Assembly (NCBI GenBank): GCA_022495995.1
Contig: JAFEMH010002459.1
Span: forward strand, 275,924 to 339,923
Source of the DNA: Adenophora triphylla var. japonica
Taxonomy: Eukaryota; Streptophyta; Magnoliopsida; Asterales; Campanulaceae
DNA: 64,000 nt
Reading direction: 5' to 3'
The stretch's first letter is position 1, and each line of letters starts with the position of its first letter. The position numbers and the translations under genes were made by a program. This document shows positions 1-10,366 of the stretch, piece after piece. The notes under the pieces are model-generated. The model was not told the DNA's origin, searched no databases, and worked only from the letters and a program-made list of their open reading frames with translations.

Positions 1-809
1 AGGAATTATATTATGTTGGTAGTGAGTCGAAACATCGACTTCACAAGACATAAGTGAATTCTAGCAAATCATTATGTCCACCCAATTAATATAACATCAA
101 AGCTTGATTCCTCAATAGATCCAATGTTATAATCCCTTTGTCCACGATGTCCAATTGAACATGAGTCATAGTCTATGTCAACTCATTCCGTTCAATGCTT
201 TCTCAATTTCGAATATGTTGATAATCCAAATGCATTTGATCTCTATCAAATCACTTGAGTGTGGCCACACATGTCATCAACATCATTCATCAAGGGGCCC
301 AAGCAAACATCTCTCTTCATAAGAGGGACAAATCCCATCTTGACTTATCATTCTTCCCTACATGATTCCAATCGTGCTAATATAGCCCTTATTGCTATCC
401 GATTAAAGACAGGGTTAGACTATATCAAACACGATCTTCGTCATGTGGAAGACGATGACAATCTCAGGTACAAGGATTCAATAACACGACTATCATGAGA
501 TTTATTCATGACACATATGACTATTGACCATGTCATAAATCTCATCGGTAGGTCATTTCCAATACTTGTTCTCTAGCAAGTATCCATAAGTGTAATGTGC
601 ATCACATGCATATAATCCTCTCCATGATTATCCATTACCAACTTATACAAGTTGTTCTCAACAAATAAGGACGCAGTTCAATATAATAAATATGCAAAAC
701 ATATAATGTACCAAATAATACTTTCAATATAATAAATGATAAAGACGATTACATAGCGGTTTAGATAATAAGTCAAACATAACTAAACGCCTAGGGTACT
801 ACACCAACA
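1..809 (-). repeat. 3' LTR of copia A (partial)
   Basis: The sequence repeats that starting near 6797 almost base for base and ends in ACACCAACA, matching the end of the right-hand LTR. About 825 bases of this LTR lie to the left of the window. Any short ORF here is LTR sequence, not a gene. Confidence 0.95.
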
Positions 810-820
810 ATCTCCCACTT
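810..820 (-). other. Polypurine tract of copia A
   Basis: On the minus strand this reads AAGTGGGAGAT and directly abuts the LTR start TGTTGGTG. A purine run in this position primes plus-strand DNA synthesis in copia elements. The same motif with one change (AAGTGGGAGAC) lies at the equivalent place in copia B. Confidence 0.85.
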
Positions 821-964
821 GCACTAGGCTCCATCTATGTATCTAATACCCATGGACTTCACATGACTATCATGCTTAGCTTGTGCGAGGGGCTTTGTAA
901 GTGGATCCCCAATGTTATCATCGATTGATACTTTGCATATCTTAACGTCTCCCCTATTAATAAA

Positions 965-2444
965 CTATCGAATGAGATGGAAACGTCTAAGTATAAGTTT
1001 GGATCTGTGGTGTGACCTTGGTTCCTTTGCTTGTGCAATGGTACCATTGTTGTCACAATAAAGTTCCACCAGATTAGTGATACTTGGAACAGCTTCCAAG
1101 TCACTAATGAACTTCTTGATCCAAACTGCCTCCTTAGCTGCATCAAATGTCGCTATATATTCGGCCTCAGTAGTAGAATTGGCAATAGTACTCTGCTTGG
1201 AACTCTTCCAACATATCGCACCTCCGTTAAGCATAAACACAAATCCCGACTGCGATCGGAAATCATCTTTGTCGGTTTGGAAGCTAGCATCTGTGTAACC
1301 TCTTACAACAAGATCTTCTTCCAACCCTCCAAATACCAAGAACGCATCCTTAGTCCTTCGTAAGTACTTTAGGATCGTCTTGACTGCCATCCAATGGTTC
1401 TCACCCGGATCAGATTGGTAACGACTTGTCATGCTCAAAGCATTCGAGACGTCGGGTCTAGTACAAATCATAGCGTACATGATAGAACCAATAGCCGAAG
1501 CGTATGGAATATCATTCATCCTCTTTCGTTCATCAATTGTCTTCGGACACTGAGTCTTACTAAGAGTAACACCATGACCAATCAGCAAGTTTTCTCTCTA
1601 AGAATTTTCCGTCTTGAATCTTCTAAGAACCTTGTCAATGTAGGTACTTTGACTCAAACCAATGATCCTTTTAGATCTATCTCTATAGATCTTGATACCA
1701 AGGATGTAAGCGGCTTCGCCCATATCTTTCATTGAGAAACACTTCCCCTAATCAAGACTTGACAGTCTCAAGTGCAGGAATGTCATTTCCAATAAGTAAG
1801 ATATCATCGACATACAACAAGAGAAATAGCACAATGCTCCCACTGAATTTCATGTATACACAAGGTTCATCTTCATTTTTGATAAAACCAAAATCTTTGA
1901 TTTTCTCATCGAACCTGAAGATTCCAACTCCTAGAAGCTTGCTTCAATCCATAAATGGATCTTTGCAACTTGCACACTTTACTAGAATTTTGTGGATCTA
2001 CAAAACCTTCGGGTTGTGTCATATACACATCCTCAAGCAGTTTTCCGTTAAGGAAAGCAGTTTTGACATCCATTGGCCATATTCATAGTCATAATATGCG
2101 GCTATGGCAATCAAAATTCTAACAGACTTTAGCATGGCAACAGGCGAGAAGGTTTCATCATAGTCTACACTATGAGTTTGCCTATACCCCTTTGCTACAA
2201 GACTAGCCTTATAAGTATGTACCTTCCCATCAATGTCAGTTTTCTTCTTGAAAACCCACTTGTACCCTATGGTTTTTACACCTTCGGGTGGCTCAATCAA
2301 GTTCCAAACTTGATTATCCGACATGGATTGCAATTCGGACTTCATGGCTTCTAACCATTTATCTGAATCGGGATCGAACATCGCGTCTTGATAGGAAGTA
2401 GGTTCGTCATTCTCAATGAATTCCATTTCATTACTTTTCGACAC
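965..2444 (-). pseudogene. Copia A reverse transcriptase and RNase H, broken
   Basis: The RT start (KWLEAMKSELQSM, then GYKWVFKKK and YDETFSPVAM) is readable from about 2444 to 2019. The catalytic YVDD with LLIGND follows near 1800 in another frame. The C-terminal part with RNase H (YTDASFQTD, WKSSKQST, STTEAEYIA) is open from about 1588 to 965. These would normally be one frame, so at least two frameshifts separate them. The RNase H aspartates and the glutamate of TEAEY are still present. The enzyme would copy element RNA into DNA in virus-like particles, but this copy is non-functional. Confidence 0.92.
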
Positions 2445-2471
2445 GAGAAATCCATATCTCTCGGGTGCGGA

Positions 2472-3480
2472 TCATAACCTATCCGATCTACGATGGACTT
2501 GTGGATCTTGAACCGGTTCCACAACTTCTTGTGGAGTTGGTTCAGTCTCTACTATATGTTCCATGTTATTTTCGGGTTCTTGAATTTCTTCAAGATCAAT
2601 TTTACTCCCACTAGATGCTTTATTGAGAAACTGTTTCTCAAGAAAAGTACCATATTGAGCAACAAACACTTTGTTCTCAACGCGGTTGTAAAAGTAATAC
2701 CCTTTGGTTTCCTTAGGGTAACCAATGAAAATAACCTTGTCAGATTTAGGTGCTAACTTATCAGAGACAAGTATCTTCACATAAGCTTCGCAACCCCAAA
2801 TCTTCATGAAAGACAAATTAGGTTTTCTTTCATGCCACATCTCATGTGGGGTCTTAGGAGCCGATTTAGTAGGGACATTGTTCAGTGTGAACGCAGCAGT
2901 CTCTAATGCATGTCCCCAAAAGGATATAGGAAGGTCTACTTGACTCATCATCGAACGAACCATATCTAATAAGTTTCTATTCCTCTTCTCGGAAACACCA
3001 TTCCATTGTGGTGTTTCGGGTGGAGTTAACTCTGAAACAATTCCACAGTTTTTGAGATGATTGTCAAACTCTTGGCTCAAATACTCACCACCATGATCGG
3101 ATCGAAGTGCTTTAATTGTTTTACCAAGTTGATTTTGTACTTCATTTTGAAATGTTCTAAACATCTCAAACGATTCACTCTTTGACTTCATTAGATAGAC
3201 ATAGCCATACCTAGATAAGTCATCGGTGAATGTAATGAAATACTGAAATCCTCCCCTAGCAATGCTGCTCATTGGTCCGCATACATCAGTATATATTAAG
3301 CCCAGTAAGTCACTAGCCCTTTCACTACTCTTAGTGTAGGGTGGTTTGGTCATTTTACCCAATAAATAAGATTCGCATATCTCATATGATTCATAATCAT
3401 GTGAGTCTAACATTCCATCTTTGTGGAGTTTAGAAATGCGTTTCTCATTTATATGATCAAGCCGTCAATGCCATATGAAC
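2472..3480 (-). pseudogene. Copia A integrase, broken
   Basis: The catalytic core keeps all three acidic residues: D in YTDVCGPM, D in LRSDHGGEY and E in NGVSEKRNR. It is followed by the copia-type GYPKETKGYYFY segment. The N-terminal HHCC zinc module is damaged. A stop codon sits where the first cysteine-side residue should follow WH, and the CESC pair reads CESY. The frame ends near the acidic linker that normally leads to reverse transcriptase. The intact copia B counterpart (WHCRLGHINEKR, CESCLLGK) shows what has been lost. Confidence 0.92.
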
Positions 3481-3710
3481 GAGTTGTTTACGTCATTCGG
3501 TTTAGATTTCTTATCCACATGATAAACATTTTCAACACTATTTTGTTTCTAATCAACATCAAGAACATAAAGGCCATTAAATGAATTTGCAATACCATAA
3601 AGCATATCATTTAAATAAATATAAAACTTCTTATTCGCAATAAGAAAATTATATCCCTCATTATCTAAACAAGAAACAGAAATAATATTCCTACTCAAAT
3701 CCGAAACATA

Positions 3711-3932
3711 CTAACAATTGTTCAAAACAAGTACTAAGCCACTAGGTAAAGTTACATCATATGTCCCTAATGCTAATGCAGCAACTCTTGCTCCATTCCC
3801 AACACGCAGGTCAACTTTACCTTGTTTGAGTACCTTCCTATTTCTCAGTCCCTGCACATTTAAACAAATGTGAGATCCACATCCGGTATCTAATACCCAT
3901 GTACTAGAAATAGAAAGGAAAATATCTATCAT
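3711..3932 (-). pseudogene. Copia A aspartic protease fragment
   Basis: The retropepsin active-site segment WVLDTGCGSHIC (catalytic Asp in DTG) is visible, followed by the typical hydrophobic stretch LRVGNGARVAALALGTY. The fragment stops at a TAG just after LVLNNC, where copia B continues with YYVPALSRNI. The protease would process the Gag-Pol polyprotein. The reading frame differs from that of the gag segment just upstream, so a frameshift separates them. Confidence 0.9.
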
Positions 3933-4804
3933 ATAGATACCTGAAGTAGTAGCAATCGTATTGCCCTTCTTCGCTTTTTGGCCTTCCTTATAAGCCTTGC
4001 AGTTGCGCTTCCAATGTCCAACTTCTTGGCAATGGTAGCAAACCGCATCCTTTTGAGATGCCTTGGGAGCCTCTTTGGCATTGGTAACTTTTTCCTTAGG
4101 TTTAGCAACACTTGCTTTACCTTTGTCATCCTTCTTGAACCCTTTAATTTACCTTCGTTAACCATTAACACAGTATCGGTTTTAGGCATCTTGATATTCA
4201 TCTCTGTGGTCTTAAGCATCGCATGCAATTCCGAGAGATTCTTATCCATGCCAGTCATGTGATAGTTCATAATAAAATGACTATAACTTTCAGGCAATGA
4301 ATTCAATATCAAATCCGTGGCGAGTTCCAAACTCAACGAATTTCAAAGCCTATCGAGACGCTCAATGTAACCCTTCATCTTAAGGACATGAGCTCCCACC
4401 AATTGCCCCTCTTGCATCTTGCATGCAGTTAGGGCCTTAACCACATCATACCTTTCATTTCTTGCTTGAACTTGAAACATTTCCTTTAAGCGCTCAGCAA
4501 GATCAAATGCTGCATCTATGTGCTCAAGGTCCTTCTGAAGAGCCTTAGACATAGTGGTTTGCATAAGGCATGCGACATCCATAGAATCATCATTATGTTT
4601 CTTATGTGCATCCCTATCAGCCCTAGAAGCATTTGGAGCAGGTTGAGGTGGAATGGATTCATTGAGAATGTACAGTTTCTTCTCTTGCTTTAGAACAATT
4701 CTAAGGCTTCTGATCCAATCAGAATAGTTTGTACCGTTCTCATCAAGCTTGTCCTTCTCAAGGACATATCGCAGTGACAGGGGTTGATTATTGTGTGTAG
4801 CCAT
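3929..4804 (-). pseudogene. Copia A gag with CCHC zinc knuckle, broken
   Basis: I chose the ATG at 4804 because MATHNNQPLSLRYVLEKDKL is the conserved start of this gag family and matches the start of copia B gag. The UBN2-type gag body runs to LKMKGYIERLDRL, where a TGA interrupts it. The frame then continues (ELATDLILNSLPESYSHFIM) and is shifted again around 4140. In the other frame the RNA-binding zinc knuckle CYHCQEVGHWKRNC keeps all CCHC ligands. Gag forms the capsid of the virus-like particle. This copy has at least one stop and one frameshift. Confidence 0.9.
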
Positions 4805-5549
4805 TCTACAATAAAATATGCAAACAATATAAACATATATCAATATCAACACATTTATCATCTAAGAGCAAATAATGTATTTCATAAATACTCCCACTAA
4901 ATTATACACCTTCAAATACAAACATGTATCATATAATCATAGTAGGCTAAGATCCATATTTCACTTGATTTTGGTTTAACTGAGTCAATGCCCGAAATCA
5001 AGCTATTTAGGTAGAAACATCAATCATATCACTATATGACTCTTAGATCTTTTATGAGATTTCAATAGACATCTTATGTCAAAACATGTTTTAAATCTCA
5101 TCTATGCCTTGGGTCAAATCTCATTTGAAAGCACCAATTAAATCAAAACCTTTTCAAACATGTAAGACATGGAACGATGCACCTAACTGAGTCAAAACTA
5201 CATCAACCATTATCTCACCTTGATCACAAATTAAGATATAAGATGCACCCAACTGAGTCGAAACTATATCAAATACCCTAAAATATCACAAGTGTTCTAA
5301 TCAAGGAATGGCATAAGATTTAAATATTTAGAAGGTTTTCAACATGTAACAAACATCGCATGGTTGTAACATAGATCTCATGTGAACATAATCATGAACA
5401 TAGGGCTTCACAAAATTTCATACAAACAATTTGATTCAATTTTGAGAAATTACAAATCTAGTTTAATCATATTAAAAGATTAATAACCTATGTGATAAAC
5501 TAATCTAATTAATTTATCATTAATCGGGAATCATGGCATATCACATATA
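4805..5549. other. Copia A leader, non-coding
   Basis: This AT-rich stretch lies between gag and the primer binding site. It has no coding signal on either strand. It includes loosely repeated phrases such as 'aactgagtc' within about 300 bases. The rest of the leader is the MITE that follows. Confidence 0.6.
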
Positions 5550-5834
5550 CTCCCTCCGTCCCGGAACAATCTTCACACTTTCCCTTTTGGGCGTCCCAAA
5601 ACTTACTTCACACATTTAAAACTTACCTAAAATGGAAAGGAATCTTTACTATTCCCTCCACACATTCTCTCTCCTACATTATTTTAATACTCACAACACC
5701 ATTATAATTTACTATTCTCTCCACTCATTCTCTCTCCTATTTTATTTTCACACTCACAACACTTTCAATATAATACTCCTTCCTTAAAACCAGTGCAAAC
5801 AGTGTTTGTGAAGATTGTTCCGTGACGGAGGGAG
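5550..5834. mobile_element. Stowaway-type MITE (Tc1/mariner)
   Basis: The element starts CTCCCTCCGTCCCGGAACAA and ends with the inverted match TTGTTCCGTGACGGAGGGAG. TA dinucleotides flank it on both sides (5548-5549 and 5835-5836), the expected target duplication. At 285 bp with no coding capacity it is a typical Stowaway non-autonomous element. It is inserted in the leader of copia A. Small divergence between the two arms (one base slip near the CCGTCCC end) suggests moderate age. Confidence 0.95.
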
Positions 5835-5950
5835 TACTTGTTTTTCATAAAAACAAAACGCATGGAATCTAGATCTATTTCATATCACATGGTAGTAAAT
5901 AATCACATTAAATCTAGCATGCAATTTCAATCCTAATCATGACAAGACAG

Positions 5951-5963
5951 GGCTCTGATACCA
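5951..5963 (-). other. Copia A primer binding site (initiator tRNA-Met)
   Basis: On the minus strand this reads TGGTATCAGAGCC, one base inside the 5' LTR. It is complementary to the 3' end of plant initiator tRNA-Met, the usual primer for copia reverse transcription. Confidence 0.95.
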
Positions 5964-5964
5964 C

Positions 5965-7598
5965 TGTTGGGTTTTGGGGTTACAAACGTAGCGGAAGATT
6001 TAATTTTAACATCAAAACCCTAGCCCTAAGATCCGTCTAGCATGAAGAGATTAGAAATTAATATGAGATAGAATTTACATACCTTGAATGCGATGAAGTT
6101 TAACTTGAATTCGAATCTGAAAATCGAATCTCAAAACGAATATCAAAACCGTTGATGAAGGTTTTGATCTTCTCCTTGTTCTTCAATGTGATGAATTGAG
6201 CCAAGCCTTAGGTGATAACATAACCACTCTCTGATGGTAATCCACACGCGAACGAACCAAGAACACCTTCTTGTTGGATTGCTAGATGATCCTCCTAATT
6301 ATTGAAACACTTTTCAATAATCTATGGCTGATTATGGAATTGAATCTAGGGTATTTTGATCTTTGATTCTCAATCAAAAACAAGGAATTTGTGTTTCCAA
6401 AGGCCCTAAATTCGTATCTGATAGATGGGGAAAAAGGACCTATTTATACTTTATAAATAGCCCTAACAATTAGGGAGAAAAGTCCTTTTTCAAAGCAAAA
6501 ATGGATTGCTGAAATGGGACATGGGCGGTCGCCCACCAAGGGTTGGGCGGTCGCCCAGTTGTACAGTGCTTTTATCCTTCTTCGAAAATCCCACATGGAC
6601 GGTTGCCCACCTGTACAGTCTCTAATGTACTATTTTCGAATTCCACATGAGCGGTCGCCCTTATCCACTTGAGCGGTCGCCCAAGTCAACGATTGACTTG
6701 TGGGCGGTCGCCCATGGTGAACCTCGACGGTCGCCCAAGTGTCCAGAATCCATAATTTCAGCCCGAATCAAATTCGTTCTTTGTGTGTGACCCATAAGGA
6801 ATTATATTATGTTGGTAGTGAGTCGAAACATCGACCTCACAAGACATAAGTGACTTCTAGAAATTCATTATGTCCACCCAATTAATATAACATCAAAGCT
6901 TGATTCCTCAATAGATCCAATGTTATAATCCCTTTGTCCACGATGTCCAATTGAACATGGTCTATGCCAACTCATTCCGTTCAATGCTTTCTCGATTCCG
7001 AATATGTTGATAATCCAAATACATTTGATCTCTATCAAATCACTTGAGTGTGGTCACACATACCATCAACATCATTCATCGAGGGGTCCAAGCAAACATC
7101 TCTCTTCATAAGAGGGACAAATCCCATCTTGACTTATCATTCTTCCCTACATAATTCCAATCGTGCTAATATAGCCCTTATTGCTATCCGATTAAAGACA
7201 GTATTAGACTATATCAAACACGATCTTCGTCATGTGGAAGACGGTGATAATCTCAGGTACAAGAATTCAATAACACGACTATCATGAGATTTAGTCATGA
7301 CACATATGACTATTGACCATGTCATAAATCTCATTGGTAGGTCATGTCCAATACTTGTTCTCTAGCAAGTATCTATAAGTGTAATGTTCATCACATGCAT
7401 ATAATCCTCTCCATGATTATCCATTACCAACTTATACTAGTTGTTCTAAACAAATAGGGACGTAGTTCAATATAATAAACATGCAAAATATATAATGAAC
7501 CAAATAATACTTTCTCGATAATAAATGATAAAGACGATTACATAGCGGTTTAGATAATAAGTCAAACATAACTAAACACCTAGGGCACTACACCAACA
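5965..7598 (-). repeat. 5' LTR of copia A
   Basis: A 1634 bp LTR with TGTTGG...CCAACA ends. It matches the partial left LTR with scattered substitutions and small indels, so the insertion is not very recent. It contains a TATA box and a cluster of palindromes, described separately. Short ORFs inside it are not genes. Confidence 0.95.
6441..6736 (-). promoter_or_regulatory. Copia A LTR promoter: TATA box with seven palindromic boxes upstream
   Basis: On the minus strand TATAAATA (6441-6448) is preceded, at 75 to 290 bases upstream, by seven copies of GGGCGGTCGCCC or near-variants. They start at 6523, 6545, 6597, 6649, 6671, 6702 and 6725. Three copies are perfect (GGGCG-GT-CGCCC inverted repeats) and four carry one to three changes. 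Their GC content stands out from the AT-rich surroundings. Position relative to TATA suggests U3 enhancer elements. That role is inference. Confidence 0.65.
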
Positions 7599-7671
7599 GT
7601 ATCCTAGGGTGTTTTGATGGTGCATTTCGTATGAAATGTGAAGCATGATTATATGAAACTTTGTTTTGTAA

Positions 7672-8200
7672 GTGTCGGGCCTTTTTTGAGATAAAATTTG
7701 CCTTGTTGAAACTGACTTTTGAAACAAAACGTGTCATTTTGGAAACGGGCTTTTAAAATAAAATGTCCCGTGTGGTAACGGGCTTTTGAAATAACATGTT
7801 CGATGTGGGGACGGGCTTTTGAAATAATATGTGCCGTGTGGGAATGGGCCTTTTGAAATAAAATGTGCCGTGTGAGAACGGGCTTTTGAAATAACATGTG
7901 CCGTGTGGGAACGAGCTTTTGAAATAATATGTGTCGTGTGGAAACGGGCCTTTTGAAATAAAATGTGTCGTATGAGAACAGGCTTTTGAAATAACATGTG
8001 TCGTGTGGGAATGGGCTTTTGAAATAATATGTGCCATGTGGGAACGGGCCTTTTGAAATAAAATGTGTCGTGTAGAAACGGGTCTTTTGAAATAAAACGT
8101 GCCATGTAGAAATAGGTTTTTTGAAATAAAATGTGTCGTGTAGAAATGGGTTTTTTTGAAATAAAATGTGTCGTGTGGGAACGGGCTTTTTGTGAATGAT
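7672..8200. repeat. Minisatellite with 33-34 bp monomers and a three-monomer higher-order repeat
   Basis: About fifteen monomers of the form AACGGGCTTTTGAAATAA-x-ATGTG-y-CGTGTGG. The variable base before ATGT cycles: AAAATGT, AACATGT, AATATGT, then again, for three full rounds, giving a higher-order unit of about 100 bp. The last monomers (from about 8060) lose the cycle and are all AAAATG or AAAACG types. The first two are degenerate. Long minus-strand ORFs here arise only because the repeat lacks stops in all frames. Confidence 0.93.
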
Positions 8201-8275
8201 ATGTGTCATCCTTTTTATTGTTGCTAAGTATTGTCTCAGATTTTATTGACATACCTTTGTTGTGTTTACCTGTAG

Positions 8276-10366
8276 GAGGAGGCGCCTTTGTCGGAAAAGG
8301 CCAAGAAGATGAAGACATGGGGGTCTATTGAGACCGTGGTCGAGGTTTGGAGGAACATGCCGGATAACTCATGGGAGGGGAGACCTAGTCCTCGAGGACT
8401 ATTATTGACTCGGGGCTAAATGTGTTCGTGGAGAATTTAGCAGGAGTGGCTTCGATTAAGAAGAACAAGGGTGTCTTCTTAGCTTTGTCTGAGTTCTGGT
8501 GGGATACCACACATTCATTCCATCTTGGCTGGGGGGAGGTGACGGTGACTTCCACGGATTACGTTGCTATCATCGGTCTTTCTTTTAAGGGGGAATCGGT
8601 GAAGTGGAGGGACCACATATCTGATGAGCACTTGATTGAGCTGTGGGATTTGAGCCTATGCCTCGTAAGGGTTAGGGCATGTTGCATTCCGATGTGGAGA
8701 TGAAGATCGCGATCAACATTGGGAGGTATCAGCAGGATCCTAGGGGGTATCCGTGCAGCAGCTGGCTTGCTCATTTTTGTGGTTTGCCCTTTCTCTGACC
8801 CTGTTCTCGAATCACGCTATCAAGGCTCTCTTTCCTCTTCTCGATTCTTTGATAGATTTAGAGAGGGTTTGTGACATTGCCTGGGGAGAGGCAGGCTTAG
8901 CTGAGCTCTACTTTGCAATAGACAAGTTTTGTAGGGGTGCAGCCAGCTCTTAGGGATGTTTCGAGTTTGCTTTGGAGGTATGATTTTATTTGATTTTGTA
9001 GCTTTGTGTTGTTATCATTCCTTTCCTTTCCTGAGTCATCTTCTAGTTTTCCGTGGCAGGTGTGGTGCTAGGGTACCCCGCCATGCTTTGCTGGACGCGG
9101 CCTTGGAGCCAGCTCTTTGGGATGTTTCGAGTTTGCTTTGGAGGTATGATTTTATTTGCTTTTGTAGCTTTGTGTTGTTATCATTCCTTTCCTTTCCTGA
9201 GTCATCTTCTATTTTTTTGTGGCAGGTGTGGTGCTAGGGTACCCCGCCATGCTTTGCTAGATGCGGCCTTGGAGGAAGAGGAGGGGTAGAAGAGGGAAGA
9301 TCACGCTCAACTATGATGACATGAAGAGGCACCTGGAGAAGGATACCCCGAAGAGCTTCCAGCTATATCCCTTGTCTCGGTATGATGCGGATGTCTGGGT
9401 GAGGCGCCCTGGGTGATGAGGCAGAGGAAACTCCTATGGGGCCTCACTTATGATGTGATGTATTTAGGGGAGAGGATTTTCTGGCAATATGGTAATGGTG
9501 CTGCTCCCCGTGCTATGAGGGATTCTCCCGTTCATATGCTGAGCCCTTTTGATATGAGCTACTTTGATATTGAGAGATATCGGGCTGGGGTGGACGCTGC
9601 TGATTACGTTGGGACGGTGAGGAGTACGGGTCCTTTGTGAGGAGGGAGCTGAGGATGCTATAGGTGCTGGCTAGGGCGATGAGGGGTGGTTTGTCACGAC
9701 CTCGGGATGTCCCCGTGCCGAGAGCGGATTTCTCTTATGTTCGCGAGGAAATTCTAAGAGGCAGATTTTTGTGCCCATCCTAGAGCTGGTTCCTCCCGCT
9801 TACCGGGTTGATCTGATGCTTCTGTGAGTGTTGTTTTGTCTTTTAGCATCTAAATCATGTTTACTACTTTGTCTTCTCTTTTATGACTATTGTTTTTTTG
9901 TCATGCAAGTCTCGGGGCGGACCGTAGACTTGATCACCCGCCAGTATCTGGGGATGTAGGCCTTCGCGAAGAAGCTTATGAGGGGGATGTCCTGCGGGTC
10001 ATCGAGAGGTGCAGCAGTTCATGAGCCAATGCCTTCGAGGAGATCGGTGGATACTCCCTTTCCTGGTGCGGGCACGGATCCATAGCCTATCATACAGACT
10101 CAGGGTCGGTACAGCCATGGAGGGAGCTTCTTTGAGGAGGGCTGAGGTGCACGACCATTTCCGCAGTTCTTTTCCCAGTCCAATGCTCAGGTCGAGGGCT
10201 CGTCTTCTTTTCCTTTCTTCGATCCCTTTTCTGGTCTTGCTCCTGAGATTTCATGGAGTATTCGGTTGAGGTGGATGCCGAGTTTACGTACGATGATGAG
10301 ATGGCTGGCAGAGGCGCTGAGATGCAGGAGTCTGCACCGAGCGGGGCTACTGATAACTCAGAGTAG
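8276..10366 (+). pseudogene. Plant mobile domain (PMD, 'aminotransferase-like') gene, decayed
   Basis: An acceptor-like TGTAG precedes the first exon-like block (KAKKMKTWGSIETVVEVW). The next block carries the PMD signature in order: FLALSEFWWDTTHSFHLGWG, then GEVTVTSTDYVAIIGL, then SDEHLIELW. Later blocks (GRYQQDPRGYPCSSWLAHFC; LLDSLIDLERVCDIAWGEAG) lie in different frames. An intron with GT...TGTGGCAG lies between LLWR and the next exon, whose expected WxW codon reads TAG. The C-terminus has FFDPFSG and an acidic tail ending ATDNSE. PMD proteins occur in host silencing factors (MAIN/MAIL1) and in transposons. Frameshifts and stops mean this copy is inactive. Its C-terminus resembles that of the ORF at the right window edge, so it may be an extra ORF of a Tat-like retroelement. 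Confidence 0.7.
8943..9274 (+). repeat. 166-bp tandem duplication spanning an exon-intron-exon junction
   Basis: Two adjacent copies (8943-9108 and 9109-9274) differ at only a few positions, for example TTAGGG versus TTTGGG and GATTTTG versus GCTTTTG. Each includes the end of one exon, a complete short intron (GTATGATT...TGTGGCAG) and the start of the next exon of the plant-mobile-domain gene. The duplication would double that exon pair. It fits a recent slippage or unequal exchange. Confidence 0.9.

Larger units (their letters stand above)
1..7598 (-). mobile_element. Ty1/copia LTR retrotransposon 'A', left LTR cut by the window edge
   Basis: Read on the minus strand the order is 5' LTR, initiator-Met primer binding site, leader, gag, zinc knuckle, aspartic protease, integrase, reverse transcriptase, RNase H, polypurine tract, 3' LTR. 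Integrase before reverse transcriptase defines Ty1/copia. The LTRs have TGTTGG...CCAACA ends. The polyprotein is split by several stops and frameshifts, so this copy cannot make its own proteins. Its domains closely resemble those of the copia element at 42058-50260, so the two are sister families. The target duplication cannot be checked because the left end lies outside the window. The flank on the right is GTATC. Confidence 0.95.

Noticed and set aside
7649..8318. Long minus-strand ORFs of 94-194 codons with FISKARSHTTH-like repeats
   Set aside because: They arise from the minisatellite, which lacks stops in several frames. Repeats of 33-34 bases shift frame from unit to unit, which is not protein-repeat behaviour.
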